A DNA stretch of 64,000 nt, taken from positions 205,998 through 269,997 of the forward strand of contig CAADGE010000027.1 of assembly GCA_900696465.1 (NCBI GenBank). The letters run 5' to 3'. The notes beneath the pieces are model-generated. The model was not told the DNA's origin. It ran no database searches and saw only the letters and a list, made by a program, of their open reading frames with translations. This document shows positions 36,706 through 46,349 of the stretch, in pieces (within the stretch, counting starts at the first letter, position 1; every line of letters begins with the position of its first letter). The DNA comes from an uncultured Planctomycetota bacterium (GTDB taxonomy: Bacteria; Planctomycetota; Phycisphaerae; UBA1845; UTPLA1). Both the position numbers and the translations under genes were made by a program.

Positions 36706-38679
36706 TCAACCGGCGACGGGTTCAAGCCGAGAGCTGAATTCCCGCATTGTCCGTGACAAATCCGGCTCGCGGCGCTGCCTTCGGGCGACGAGCTGATCAA
36801 CCTCCGGAACCGGCAACTGCTCGATGGCCCAGTTGATCTGTTCGCCGCTGTTCACGTCGATCATCGGTATGCGTGCCGGCTGGAGGCCGTCCCAGTATTC
36901 GATGGGGCCTTTTCTGAGCATGGAGGCCCACCAGAGCAGCTTCGGGGCACTGATGGCGATGCCGATCTGACCAATGACCTGAAAGAGCAGGCGACGCGGC
37001 GCGAGCGGATCGTGTCTCCAGTTCATGAGGATGCGTACGAAGTTGATCGGGTTGTAGAAGGTAGAATACGCCCGGAGGACATTGAGCTGCCGCTCCCACG
37101 GGCGCGGATGCTTTGAGGCGGCGACGTGGTTGCCGTCCTGGAAGGCCTGCGGGATGGGGATTCCGGCGACACGCTTGTACAGCTTGCGCTCCTTTGCGGC
37201 TGGCTCAAAATCCGCCGTGCCCACGGCGGGGCCGAGATACGTGCACTGATACGAGACGGCGCCTTTGTCAAACATATAGCGGGCCTGGTTGACCAGACCG
37301 TTGAGCGTACCGTTCGGCGAGCGGAGGGGCTGGTCATCGTTGTGGATCATCATGGTCATCGGTTCGATGCCCAGTCCGCGGAGCGCGTCGTAAACGATCG
37401 TGGTTTTACCGGGGGTTTGTCCCTTGTTAACGAGTTCCGCCGTGATGTCTTCGATGCCGAACCAGATGGCGCGCAGGCCTGCCCTGCGACAAAGCGGCAG
37501 GATGTCCAGATTCTTGTGGACATCGAACTCCGTGGCTTCGGTGTAGAAGCGGATGACGTCGCCCATGGGTTTGCCGTTGACGGTGGTCTGGGCCATGGCG
37601 GTCATCAGCTCGATCACGGTCTGACGATTGTTGAAGAAGTTGTCATCGGTGCTGAAGAACTCGCGGATGCCGAAGTTCTCGCTGATGTGCTTGATCTCGG
37701 CGGCGAGGCGCTGAGGGCTCTTGTGGCGCCAGGTGCGCTGATTGACGGCGGGAATGGGGCAGTAGGTGCAGGCGAACTTGCAGCCGTGCGTGGAAATGAC
37801 CGACGCGACGATCGATAGCTTGCCGACCTTGTGAGGAGGCCAAGGCCTGGGCGCGAGTGTCTCGCGGCGATGGGGCGGCTCGATGAGCCGGTAGCCCGCG
37901 TCGGGCATGGGCATTTCGTCCAGGTCCCGAAGGAGGCGCTGCACGCCGGTGTTAATCGCGTAAGGACGGCGGGCCGGTGCGTCCGGCGAGAGGTACACCA
38001 AGCCGGGAATCTCGTCGAGCGAGCCATCGAAGCGGGCGCGCTCGAATGCTTCGAGACAGGATTCCTTCGTGCCCTTGTGCTCGAGGATGGCGTTCAGCAA
38101 TTCGAGGAAGACGTAGGCCTCACCGGTTGAGACGCAGTCGGCGCTCATGCCCGGCTCGGGGCCGAGGTCGAAGTAATCAGCGGGCTCATAGATGGCCTTG
38201 GGGCCTCCTGCGAGGATCAGAGGGCGGCGGTCGCCCATCCGGCAGGCATCTCGAACAATGTCGTATGCCGGCTCGGCATGGACCTGCATAGCGGAGACCA
38301 TGAGGATGTCGAGCGGCCTGCCGCCGAGTATGGCTTTGCTGGGTTTGAAGTTGGGGGTCCACTGCTGAAGGATGATGCGGACGTTCTTGAAACCGGCGGC
38401 GTTCAGACAATCCGCAAGCGTGCGCACGGAGCAGGGCGCCATGCGTTTGTCAGCATACCAGTAGGGGAGCATCCGGGTGCGGAAGTCGAACGCATAGACA
38501 ATCGCAATGGCGAGGTCGTGCGCGTCCTTGCGCTGCCGCAGGGTTTCGAGCATCGCCGTGAAGGCGCCGTCCGGAATGTACACGTCGTCTGGCTTGCGGC
38601 GAGGGAGTTCCACTCGTTCCTCCGAGGTTTCGATCGATGATCCGTCCGGGCCGACCGCGTCGGTGGCCTCACGACCCAT
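36706..38679 (-). CDS. B12-binding-type radical SAM protein
   Basis: The 657-residue protein has a Rossmann-like N-terminal part resembling cobalamin-binding domains (~85-240, with PLDILMVSAMQVHAEP and LILAGGPKAIYEP). A radical SAM TIM barrel (~285-520) follows, in which HGCKFACTYCPIPAVN supplies the three 4Fe-4S cysteines. The C-terminal ~130 residues are family-specific. Such enzymes methylate or rearrange unreactive carbon centres using SAM and cobalamin, but the DxHxxG cobalamin ligand motif was not found. Substrate unknown. It lies 205 bases downstream of metH on the same strand. Confidence 0.85.
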   Translation of the reverse strand: MGREATDAVGPDGSSIETSEERVELPRRKPDDVYIPDGAFTAMLETLRQRKDAHDLAIAIVYAFDFRTRMLPYWYADKRMAPCSVRTLADCLNAAGFKNVRIILQQWTPNFKPSKAILGGRPLDILMVSAMQVHAEPAYDIVRDACRMGDRRPLILAGGPKAIYEPADYFDLGPEPGMSADCVSTGEAYVFLELLNAILEHKGTKESCLEAFERARFDGSLDEIPGLVYLSPDAPARRPYAINTGVQRLLRDLDEMPMPDAGYRLIEPPHRRETLAPRPWPPHKVGKLSIVASVISTHGCKFACTYCPIPAVNQRTWRHKSPQRLAAEIKHISENFGIREFFSTDDNFFNNRQTVIELMTAMAQTTVNGKPMGDVIRFYTEATEFDVHKNLDILPLCRRAGLRAIWFGIEDITAELVNKGQTPGKTTIVYDALRGLGIEPMTMMIHNDDQPLRSPNGTLNGLVNQARYMFDKGAVSYQCTYLGPAVGTADFEPAAKERKLYKRVAGIPIPQAFQDGNHVAASKHPRPWERQLNVLRAYSTFYNPINFVRILMNWRHDPLAPRRLLFQVIGQIGIAISAPKLLWWASMLRKGPIEYWDGLQPARIPMIDVNSGEQINWAIEQLPVPEVDQLVARRQRREPDLSRTMREFSSRLEPVAG

Positions 38680-38884
38680 TCAACACAGCCGGATGATAAG
38701 AGAGATATCGGCAAATGGCCAGACCCCATAGGCGGTGGTCAGGCTGACGGGCAGGAAAAGCGGATACGAGGGTTCTTTTCGGCGATTCCGACCTCCAGAT
38801 CGCCTGGTCGAGATGGTCGGACTTACACGGGTCGACATTAGCCAGCTTCGGCAAGTGAGCCGCTGCTGCGATCGGACAGGATGA

Positions 38885-41800
38885 TCATACCTCTCCGATT
38901 CGGGCGGCGAGTTGCGCATCGATCACTGCACCGCGGACGTTGAAGTACCGGGCCTCGGGATGGTGGGCGATGATGGCGCTGGTCGATTGCTCGGGGTCGA
39001 GCTGGAACTCTTCGCTGAGCGTTACGCCGATGCGGCCCGGCTCGAGCAGCGGCCAGAGCTTGGCCTGATCTTCCAGGAGCGGGCATGCGGGGTAGCCGAA
39101 GCTGTAGCGGCTGCCCTGGTAGCCCTGCTGGAAAAGACGGCGTACCTCGCGTGCGTCGTTTCCTGCGATGCCCAGTTCCATGCGGATCTGCTTGTGCAGA
39201 TACTCGGCAAGGGCTTCAGCGGCCTCGACCGACAGACCGTGCAGGTGCAGATAGTCGCGGAACCTGTTTTCTTTGAACCATTCTCGTGCCACGTCGCTGG
39301 CACGGCGTCCGACAGTAACAAGTGAGAAGGCGACGACGTCCACCTCACCGGAAGAAACGGGCCGCCAGAAGTCGGAAAGGCACCAGTGCGGCGGTTCGGA
39401 CTGGCGCGGAAAAGTGAAGCGCACGATTTCGCGGAGCGCAGACACCTGCGAGACGCCGGCTCCAGCATCTGACCGTTGCCCCCCGGCGCCATTCGACGGT
39501 GGTTCGTAGATGATCAGGTCGTTGCCTTCACTGCACGCGGGCCAGTAGCCATAGATGGCCTGTGGGTTGAGGATGCCCTCCTTCGCGCAGCGGCGAGCCA
39601 GTTCGTGCAGGATGGGCCGAACTTCGTTCTTGATGAAAGTGTCGTACTCATCCTTTTTGCGGCCGGCGGGCGTGTACTGCCATTGCACGCCGAAAAGCAT
39701 CTTCTCGTTGATGTACGGCATGATCGTTTGCAGGTCGATCCGCTCGATGACCCGCGAGCCCCAGAACGGCGGCGACGGGATCGGATTATCGACCGCCACC
39801 TTGCTGCGCTTGATAGCGACCGGCGCGGCAGGAACCTGTGCAGGTATCCGTCTGGCGACCGGCGCGGTGCGCGAATCATCAATGAGCGGGAGCCCGTCCG
39901 AGAGCCGGCGCATCAGGGCCAGCCCATCGAACGCATCGCCGGCGTAGGCAAGCGGTCCTTTGTAGATCGCCCGCAGGTCGTTTTCGACGTAGCCGCGAGT
40001 GAGGGCCGCGCCGCCGAGGATCACGGGGATGGCGAGGCCGCGCTCGTTGAGAACTTCGAGGTCGTCGCGCATGACAAGGGTTGACTTGACCAGGAGCCCG
40101 GAGAGACCGACGGCGTCCGCGTTGTGTTTTTCGTAGGCCTCGATGACGTTCTGGATGGGTTGCTTGATGCCGAGGTTGTGTACGGTGAAGCCGTTGTTGC
40201 TGAGAATGATGTCCACCAGGTTCTTGCCGATGTCGTGGACGTCTCCCTTGACGGTGGCGAGAATGATGGTGCCCTTGCTGTCGCCCTCGACCTTTTCCAT
40301 GTGCGGCTCGAGGAAGGCGACGGCGGCTTTCATGGTCTCGGCGCTGGAAAGGACGAATGGGAGCTGCATCTTGCCGGCCCCGAAGAGATCGCCGACGACC
40401 TTCATGCCTTCGAGCAGGAAAGTGTTGATGATCTCCAGCGGAGCATATTTCGCCATCGCTTCACGGAGGTCCGCGTCGATGCCGATGCGTTCGCCGTCGA
40501 TGATCCGTTGCCTGAGCCGCTCCTCGATGGGCAGATCGGCGAGGGATTTCTTCTTTTCCCCGACTTTCTCCTTCTCGCCAAAGAGCTTGATGAAGTGCTG
40601 GAGGGGGTCGTATCCCTCGCGGCGACGGTCGTAGATGAGGTCCAGTGCCGCTTCCCAGCGTTCGTCGCTGATCTGGTTACGCGGGAGGATCTTACTGGCG
40701 TGTACGATGGCCGCCGTCAGACCGCGCTGCATGGCCTCGTGGAGAAAGACGGAGTTGAGCACGGCCCGGGCGGCGGGGGCAAGGCCGAAACTGACGTTTG
40801 AGAGACCGAGGATCGAGCCGCAGCGCGGGAATTCGCGCATGATGCGTTCGATGCCGTCGAGCGTTTCAGCGGCGAGGCGACGATCGGCCTCGTTGCCGGT
40901 GGTGATCGGGAAGGTGAGGCAGTCGAAAAGGATGTCTTCCTCACGGATGCCGTACTTACCGGTGAGCAGTTCGTGCAGGCGGCGGGCGATCTGGGCCTTG
41001 CGATCGGCAGTCTTGGCCATGGCCTCGGTCGGGTCTTCATCGATGGTCAGCGCCACGACTGCAGCGCCGTACTTGCGGAGGAGCGGGCAGATCTTCTCCA
41101 GTTTTTCCTCGCCGTCTTCGAGATTGACCGAGTTGACGATGCACTTGCCACCGGCGCGCTTCAGGCCGGCCTCGATGACCGGCGCCTCGGTCGAGTCGAG
41201 CATAAGCGGTACGGTCACGTCCTTGACGTAGCGGGCGACGACCTGGTCCATGTCGGGAACACCGTTGCGGCCGACGTAATCGACGCAGACGTCGAGCACG
41301 TGCGAGCCCTCGCGGACCTGTTCGCGGCCCATATCAACGAGGCCGTCAATATCGCCCGCGACGAGCAGCTCGCGGAATTTCTTGCTGCCGTTTGTATTGC
41401 TCCGTTCGCCGACGATCAGGAAGCTGTTGTCCTGCCGCAGGGTCACGGATTGATAGTTGCTGGAGCAGCTCGGCTGCCAAACGGGCTCGCGCGGTTTTGG
41501 TGTCAGGCCGCGCACGGCTTCGACGACCGCCGCAAGGTGTTCCGGGGTCGTGCCGCAGCATCCGCCGACGAAGTTGACGCCGTCCGCAACGACGAACTCT
41601 TTGAGCCAGCGGGCCAGTTCCGCCGGCGTCAGGGCGTAGTGCGTACGGCCGTCGACGAGCTGCGGCAGGCCGGCATTTGGCACGACGCTCATCAGCCGCG
41701 ACGAATGGCGACCGAGGAAGCGTATGTGCTCGGACATCTCCTGCGGGCCGGTCGCGCAGTTGAGCCCGATGACGGCGATCTGCGGGTATGCCTCCAGGGC

Positions 41801-42430
41801 GGTGAGCGCGGCGCCGATCTCCGTGCCGACGAGCATCGTGCCGGTGACTTCAATGGTGACAGAGACAAAGAGCGGCACCTGGCGATTTTTCTCGTGCATC
41901 GCCAGCGTGGCCCCGCAGATGGCCGACTTGGCCTGGAGGAGGTCCTGACAGGTCTCGATGATGAGCGCATCCGCGCCGCCGTCGAGCAGACCGCGGGCCT
42001 GTTCGGCATAGCTGTCTTCGAGGATGTCGAAGGTCGTATGTCCCAGGGTCGGCAACCGTGTGCCCGGCCCCATGGAGCCGAGGACGAAGCGAGGCGACTC
42101 GGCCGTGGAGAACCTGTCTGCCGCCCGCCGGGCAATCTCCGCAGATTTCTTGTTCAGCGTGTAGGTCTGATCGGCAAGACCGAACTCCGCGAGAACGATC
42201 TTGTTGGCGCCGAAGGTGTTGGTCTCGATGCAGTCGCAGCCGACCCGAAGGAAGGATGCGTGGATGTCCTCGATGACCTCTGGGCGCGTGTCGGTGATGA
42301 TATCCGTACAATTTTCACACCCACGATAGTCGCCGTCGATGGAAAGCTCGCGCGAGAAGATACTGGTGCCCATGGCACCGTCGATGACGACGACGCGCCG
42401 GCGGGCGAGATTGAGCAGTGCGTGATCCAA
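38885..42430 (-). CDS. metH: Cobalamin-dependent methionine synthase
   Basis: The 1181-residue MetH transfers a methyl group from methyltetrahydrofolate to homocysteine through cobalamin. Domains in order are the homocysteine-binding barrel (1-~310; zinc Cys225 in GLNCATGP, Cys291/292 in GGCCGT), pterin-binding barrel (~345-625), cobalamin cap and Rossmann domain (~640-880, with DVHDIGKNLVDIIL carrying the axial His), and reactivation domain (~930-1181, ending HHPEARYFNVRGAVIDAQL). The start is TTG 42430: an in-frame TAG lies 21 bases upstream, no ATG intervenes, and GAGG sits seven bases before the TTG. No riboswitch was recognised in the 204 bases 42431-42634. Confidence 0.96.
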   Translation of the reverse strand: MDHALLNLARRRVVVIDGAMGTSIFSRELSIDGDYRGCENCTDIITDTRPEVIEDIHASFLRVGCDCIETNTFGANKIVLAEFGLADQTYTLNKKSAEIARRAADRFSTAESPRFVLGSMGPGTRLPTLGHTTFDILEDSYAEQARGLLDGGADALIIETCQDLLQAKSAICGATLAMHEKNRQVPLFVSVTIEVTGTMLVGTEIGAALTALEAYPQIAVIGLNCATGPQEMSEHIRFLGRHSSRLMSVVPNAGLPQLVDGRTHYALTPAELARWLKEFVVADGVNFVGGCCGTTPEHLAAVVEAVRGLTPKPREPVWQPSCSSNYQSVTLRQDNSFLIVGERSNTNGSKKFRELLVAGDIDGLVDMGREQVREGSHVLDVCVDYVGRNGVPDMDQVVARYVKDVTVPLMLDSTEAPVIEAGLKRAGGKCIVNSVNLEDGEEKLEKICPLLRKYGAAVVALTIDEDPTEAMAKTADRKAQIARRLHELLTGKYGIREEDILFDCLTFPITTGNEADRRLAAETLDGIERIMREFPRCGSILGLSNVSFGLAPAARAVLNSVFLHEAMQRGLTAAIVHASKILPRNQISDERWEAALDLIYDRRREGYDPLQHFIKLFGEKEKVGEKKKSLADLPIEERLRQRIIDGERIGIDADLREAMAKYAPLEIINTFLLEGMKVVGDLFGAGKMQLPFVLSSAETMKAAVAFLEPHMEKVEGDSKGTIILATVKGDVHDIGKNLVDIILSNNGFTVHNLGIKQPIQNVIEAYEKHNADAVGLSGLLVKSTLVMRDDLEVLNERGLAIPVILGGAALTRGYVENDLRAIYKGPLAYAGDAFDGLALMRRLSDGLPLIDDSRTAPVARRIPAQVPAAPVAIKRSKVAVDNPIPSPPFWGSRVIERIDLQTIMPYINEKMLFGVQWQYTPAGRKKDEYDTFIKNEVRPILHELARRCAKEGILNPQAIYGYWPACSEGNDLIIYEPPSNGAGGQRSDAGAGVSQVSALREIVRFTFPRQSEPPHWCLSDFWRPVSSGEVDVVAFSLVTVGRRASDVAREWFKENRFRDYLHLHGLSVEAAEALAEYLHKQIRMELGIAGNDAREVRRLFQQGYQGSRYSFGYPACPLLEDQAKLWPLLEPGRIGVTLSEEFQLDPEQSTSAIIAHHPEARYFNVRGAVIDAQLAARIGEV

Positions 42431-42634
42431 GTCCGAACCTCTGTAAACCTATCAGGCGACAGATTCTAGCGGATTTTAAGCTTTTTGTATAAGAGGGTTG
42501 TAGTCGGGAAAAACGGATCGCAAGCGTTGGATCATGCAGGGCTAGGTGCTTCTGCTGCTGCAACGGGCGCAGATGCCGTGCCTGTCCAAGACAGTGTGCA
42601 TCGCAGGATCGTGCGCGCCAATGCAAAGAGTTCT

Positions 42635-44407
42635 TCAATAATCTTCTGACATCACCGGCAGCGGCATGCGGCCGACTCCGGCGGGGATGCCGGAGTTGCC
42701 GCCGGCCTTTTGTAGGGCCCGGCGTTTGCGCACGGCGTGAAGGTTCATGTTCGGCACCTGCCAGCGGGCAAGCGGAGCGGCGGCGTGGTCGTGGCGCGTC
42801 GAATGATCGCGAATCTTCTTCTCTTCGCGCATGTTGTTGCGCGGTAGCGTGACCTCGTCCTCTGGGTGGAGTTCCTCGTAACGCGGCTTTCGACGCAGAT
42901 ATTTGAAGGGCCGTATGAACGGCTGATAGATGAAGTTTTTCGCGATCGTGCGGCCAACCCGATAGAAGCCATATGAGACCGGCACGAACCATTTTCGGTC
43001 GAGCAGTTTTCGCACGAACGGGTTGATCGCCACATCCACCAGGCGATGGACCGACCAAGAAGGCACGCCTATGTTTCGCAGATTCAGCACGATGCGCAGC
43101 CAGACGTCAAGATATTCCGAACCGAGAATGTGCGTCTTGCCGGTGTAGGTGTATTGGTAAGCACTTTCGTGACGGTCGCCGATGATCCCTGCCGCGCGGG
43201 CCTGATCGTATAGCGGGGTACCCGGGTAAAATTGTAGCGGGAAGACACGCAGGATGGCCGGGCCGCGATGGTGTGTAGCAGCGAAGCGAATCGTCTCGAT
43301 GCGGTTCTCATCCTCCTCGAAGGGGTTGTTAACGATGTAGTGATACTCGGCGCGGATGCGGTTTTTCGAGAATATGTTGATTCCCTCGATGACTTTTTCT
43401 AGCGGCGTCGGGCGCTTGTAGATATTCTTGAGGGTGTGCTCGGAGCCGCTCTGGATACCCATGCTGATCAGGTTGATCGGGACGCGCAGGAGCGACTTGA
43501 CCTTCTGTTCGGAGATGGTGTTCGGGAAGGCATCAAGTTCGAGCGGGATGTTGACCTTCAGCTTGTATTTGATGGCGAATTCGTCGATGTCTTCCTCGCT
43601 GCGGACGAAGAACAAATCGTCGACAATATTGATTGCTTCGATCGTCGGGAAGCAGGCCCGAGCGAGGTTAATTTCATCGATGACGTTATCCGCACTGCGC
43701 TTTCGGACCCAGGCGCCCTTGCCTCGGTAGGTTTTCAGCAGGGCTGCGTTGTTGCAGAAGGTGCAAGGATACGGGCAGCCGCGCGTCGTCTCAATGCGCA
43801 GGCGATGGAGCGTGCCGCGGAGGTTTTCCGGTCGCGCCGGCTCGAGGCCATTCTTCCCGGCGACCCAGTGGGTGTCCAATTCGTAGTCGGGAAACGGGTA
43901 GTCGTCCAGTTCCTGTTCGAGCGGACGAACTTCGTTGCGAATGTTGTGTCGATTACCGAACGGTCCGCCAGCGCGGAAGCCGAGACTGCCGAGCGAAGTC
44001 GGGTCTTTGCCGGCCTCCATGTGTTCGACGAGTTGCAGCATGGGCTCCTCGCCTTCACCGACGCAGATGACATCTGCGATGGGCAGCGACTCTTCCGGGG
44101 CGACGGTTGGGTGCGTGCCTCCCCAGATGATCGGGGCTTTGAGGCCAGCGCGCCGTATGAACTCGACGAGCACACAGGCGCGGTTAAACGTGTTGGTCAT
44201 CAGGGCCATGCCGATCAGCTCGCGGTCGCGGAGACGGCTGATGAGATCGTCGAGTACCGGTTGGGGAAAATCGGCCTTTGCCGTGTCCCGCCTGGAACTC
44301 ATGAAGATCATTTCCACTTCGTGCCCCGCCGCTTTCAGATAACTGGAGACATAACGAAGCCCGAGCGCGACGGGATGGGTGTAGGTTGCGATCAAGGAGA
44401 TTTTCAT
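42635..44407 (-). CDS. B12-binding radical SAM protein
   Basis: The 590-residue protein has a cobalamin-binding-like N-terminal domain (~1-145: MKISLIATYTHPVALGLRYV, IIWGGTHPTVAPEESLPIAD, VGEGEEPML). A radical SAM barrel (~205-430) follows, with ETTRGCPYPCTFCNNAALL holding the cluster cysteines. The C-terminal region is basic and amphipathic. Overall plan fits the class B methyltransferase/BchE-like family; substrate unknown. The start ATG 44407 has a strong GGAGGT site. It is the gene upstream of metH on the same strand. Confidence 0.88.
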   Translation of the reverse strand: MKISLIATYTHPVALGLRYVSSYLKAAGHEVEMIFMSSRRDTAKADFPQPVLDDLISRLRDRELIGMALMTNTFNRACVLVEFIRRAGLKAPIIWGGTHPTVAPEESLPIADVICVGEGEEPMLQLVEHMEAGKDPTSLGSLGFRAGGPFGNRHNIRNEVRPLEQELDDYPFPDYELDTHWVAGKNGLEPARPENLRGTLHRLRIETTRGCPYPCTFCNNAALLKTYRGKGAWVRKRSADNVIDEINLARACFPTIEAINIVDDLFFVRSEEDIDEFAIKYKLKVNIPLELDAFPNTISEQKVKSLLRVPINLISMGIQSGSEHTLKNIYKRPTPLEKVIEGINIFSKNRIRAEYHYIVNNPFEEDENRIETIRFAATHHRGPAILRVFPLQFYPGTPLYDQARAAGIIGDRHESAYQYTYTGKTHILGSEYLDVWLRIVLNLRNIGVPSWSVHRLVDVAINPFVRKLLDRKWFVPVSYGFYRVGRTIAKNFIYQPFIRPFKYLRRKPRYEELHPEDEVTLPRNNMREEKKIRDHSTRHDHAAAPLARWQVPNMNLHAVRKRRALQKAGGNSGIPAGVGRMPLPVMSEDY

Positions 44408-44579
44408 ACGACCTCCGGTTCGCAGGTTCAGATTAGGTTTTGGCTACAAGCTTATGCAGAAGTTGAGTGGCCTCCTTGCCACATTTCTTGACAGGCCACA
44501 TCGAGCGCTACAACTCGGTTGCGAGCTTAAAGTACCGATGCCTCTGACAGATCGCAACCAAAATCGAGAGATTATCGAA

Positions 44580-44717
44580 TTACTGTCTCGCTCCTGTGGC
44601 GCTGAATCCTGGAGTCACATCGTCCTGATCGCGTCGTAACCCTGCTTGAGCATGTCGTTTAAGCTGCTCAAGCTCGTCGCTCACCACGCGTTTGGGCGTA
44701 AGCAGAAGATCACTCAA
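44580..44717 (-). CDS. Possible 45-aa protein overlapping the ltaE stop
   Basis: A frame starting at TTG 44717, inside the last codons of ltaE, runs to TAA 44580. It reads as a charged helix (DELEQLKRHAQAGLRRDQDD) with a short tail. Composition and coupling position look gene-like but no ribosome site or family was recognised. The 302-base gap 44408-44709 shows nothing else. Confidence 0.25.
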   Translation of the reverse strand: MSDLLLTPKRVVSDELEQLKRHAQAGLRRDQDDVTPGFSATGARQ

Positions 44718-45750
44718 ACAATGCGCGTACCGCCGCCAGTGCGCGATCCACGCCGTCGGGCTGGATGTCGAGATGGGTGACGGCGCGGAGTTGCGTGGGT
44801 TTCATGAGGCCGCTGAAGCGAACGCCTTGCTTCGCAAGGCGTTGCAGAAACTCGGCCCGCGGGACACATGTACCGGCGATGTCGAAGACGACGATGTTCG
44901 TCTCTACGGCATCGAGATCGACCGCGATGCCTTTGATCTCCGCGAGGCCATGCGCCAGCGCCTTCGCTTTGGCATGGTCTTCGGCGAGGCGCTCGACGTT
45001 GTGTTCCAGTGCATAGACGCCCGCCGCGGCGATGATGCCTGCCTGGCGCATAGCGCCGCCGAAGAGGTGTTTGTAACGCCAGGCCTGAGCGATGAACTCC
45101 CGGTTGCCGGCCAGCACGGCACCGACGGGACAGCCCAGGCCCTTTGAGAGGTCGATCCAGCAGGAGTCGAACGGCTCGCAGTATGCACTCGCTGCGACGC
45201 CGGAGGCGACCACGGCGTTGAGCAACCGTGCGCCATCGAGGTGGAGCAGCAGTCCGTGTTTCCGTGCGCACGCGGCCACATCGCGGACGGCATCCAGCGG
45301 CCAGACGCGACCGCCCTTCAGATTGTGCGTGTTCTCGACGCAGACCAGTCGCGTTTTCGGAAAGTGCGGGTCATCCGGTCGGATCGCCGCCTCGACCTGC
45401 GCCGCGGTGAAGATACCGGTTGCGGTGTCGATCAATCTCAGCGATGCGCGACTGTGGACTGCCGGACCGCCGCCCTCGAAGTGGACCGGGTGCGTGCTGG
45501 CTTCGGCGATGATTTCGTCGCCCGGGCGGCAGTGGATGGCGTGGGCGATCAGATTGCACATGGTGCCGGTGGGGAGGAAGAGCGCGGCCTGCTTGCCGGT
45601 CAGGTCGGCGACCATTTCCTGCAGGCGGTTGACGGTGGGGTCTTCGCGTTTCTGCTCGTCGCCGACTTCGGCGCGGGCCATGGCCTCGCGCATGGCCTGT
45701 GAGGGGCGGGTCTGGGTGTCGCTGGAAAAGTCACAGGGAAACGGGTTCAT
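44710..45750 (-). CDS. ltaE: L-threonine aldolase
   Basis: The 346-residue PLP enzyme splits L-threonine (or allo-threonine) to glycine and acetaldehyde. Motifs are FSSDTQTRPSQAMREAM (~8), ALFLPTGTMCNLIAH (~56), VCVENTHNLKGGRVWPL (~136), LHLDGARLLNAV (~167) and the Schiff-base DSCWIDLSKGLGCPVGAVL (~195). Together with the tdh-kbl pair it gives this genome two threonine-to-glycine routes. Confidence 0.94.
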   Translation of the reverse strand: MNPFPCDFSSDTQTRPSQAMREAMARAEVGDEQKREDPTVNRLQEMVADLTGKQAALFLPTGTMCNLIAHAIHCRPGDEIIAEASTHPVHFEGGGPAVHSRASLRLIDTATGIFTAAQVEAAIRPDDPHFPKTRLVCVENTHNLKGGRVWPLDAVRDVAACARKHGLLLHLDGARLLNAVVASGVAASAYCEPFDSCWIDLSKGLGCPVGAVLAGNREFIAQAWRYKHLFGGAMRQAGIIAAAGVYALEHNVERLAEDHAKAKALAHGLAEIKGIAVDLDAVETNIVVFDIAGTCVPRAEFLQRLAKQGVRFSGLMKPTQLRAVTHLDIQPDGVDRALAAVRALFE

Positions 45751-45992
45751 GGGCTGCCCCGGAAATGGGTGAATACGCGGTTAATATATGTCGATTCGGT
45801 CTTGGTGGCCATTTTCGCAGGCCGCGGTTGAGGCCGGGCTTCAATTCCCGGCTGTAATTCGACCGATGTTATACTGATTGCACGCCTTCGGATACCGGAG
45901 GCATCTTCGATCAGTGGCGGCCGTATTGACGCTTGCTGATCGGACGCCGGATTGCTGCATTGAAGCTCAGCAGACATGCGGAAGCCAGTGGG

Positions 45993-46169
45993 ATGATGCG
46001 AAGACGACGACAAAGATGGATTCTGCTTGCGGCACTGTGCATGGGCACGGCTGCGCAGCTGAGCACCTGTCGGGAGCAGTCGGCCCTTTTCGGACTGCGC
46101 ACGGCATTTACCTCTTTTACACTGCCGGTCAACACTTTCCTGCGCCAGTTTTTCCTCGGTGCGATTTAA
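45993..46169 (+). CDS. Small exported peptide, ~58 aa
   Basis: The short frame from ATG 45993 (a second ATG follows directly) has a basic start (MMRRRRQRW), a hydrophobic core (ILLAALCMGTAAQL) and a mature part of ~30 residues, STCREQSALFGLRTAFTSFT then LPVNTFLRQFFLGAI. It is an export-signal-bearing peptide of unknown function, with GGG just upstream as a weak ribosome site. A hairpin and T-run follow the stop, supporting a real transcript end. An in-frame ATG at 45933 would give 78 residues but hides the signal peptide. Confidence 0.5.
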   Translation: MMRRRRQRWILLAALCMGTAAQLSTCREQSALFGLRTAFTSFTLPVNTFLRQFFLGAI

Positions 46170-46202
46170 GCCCCGCCATTGCCATGGGGGCGGCGTATTT
46201 TT
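46170..46202 (+). terminator. Probable rho-independent terminator
   Basis: An imperfect GC-rich stem (GCCCCGCC with GGGGGCGGC, small bulges) directly after the small-peptide stop is followed by TATTTTT. Confidence 0.5.
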
Positions 46203-46349
46203 GAGTCGAATTGTTGCGTGGCGAGGCCGCGAGGACGGACTTCGGTGTCAAACGACACGACACCACAAGCCGGGTGGATATGACGATGCTATGATGAATG
46301 CCGAATGTCCGCACGGTGCGGGCGGCCCGGTTAACCCTGAGAGAATTGA

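Noticed and set aside
40973..42469. 498-codon plus-strand frame inside metH
   Set aside because: Antisense to the conserved MetH homocysteine domain; an artefact of GC-rich codon usage.
42431..42634. Possible SAM, SAH or cobalamin riboswitch before metH
   Set aside because: No B12-box-like or SAM/SAH riboswitch core could be recognised by eye; a covariance-model search would be needed.
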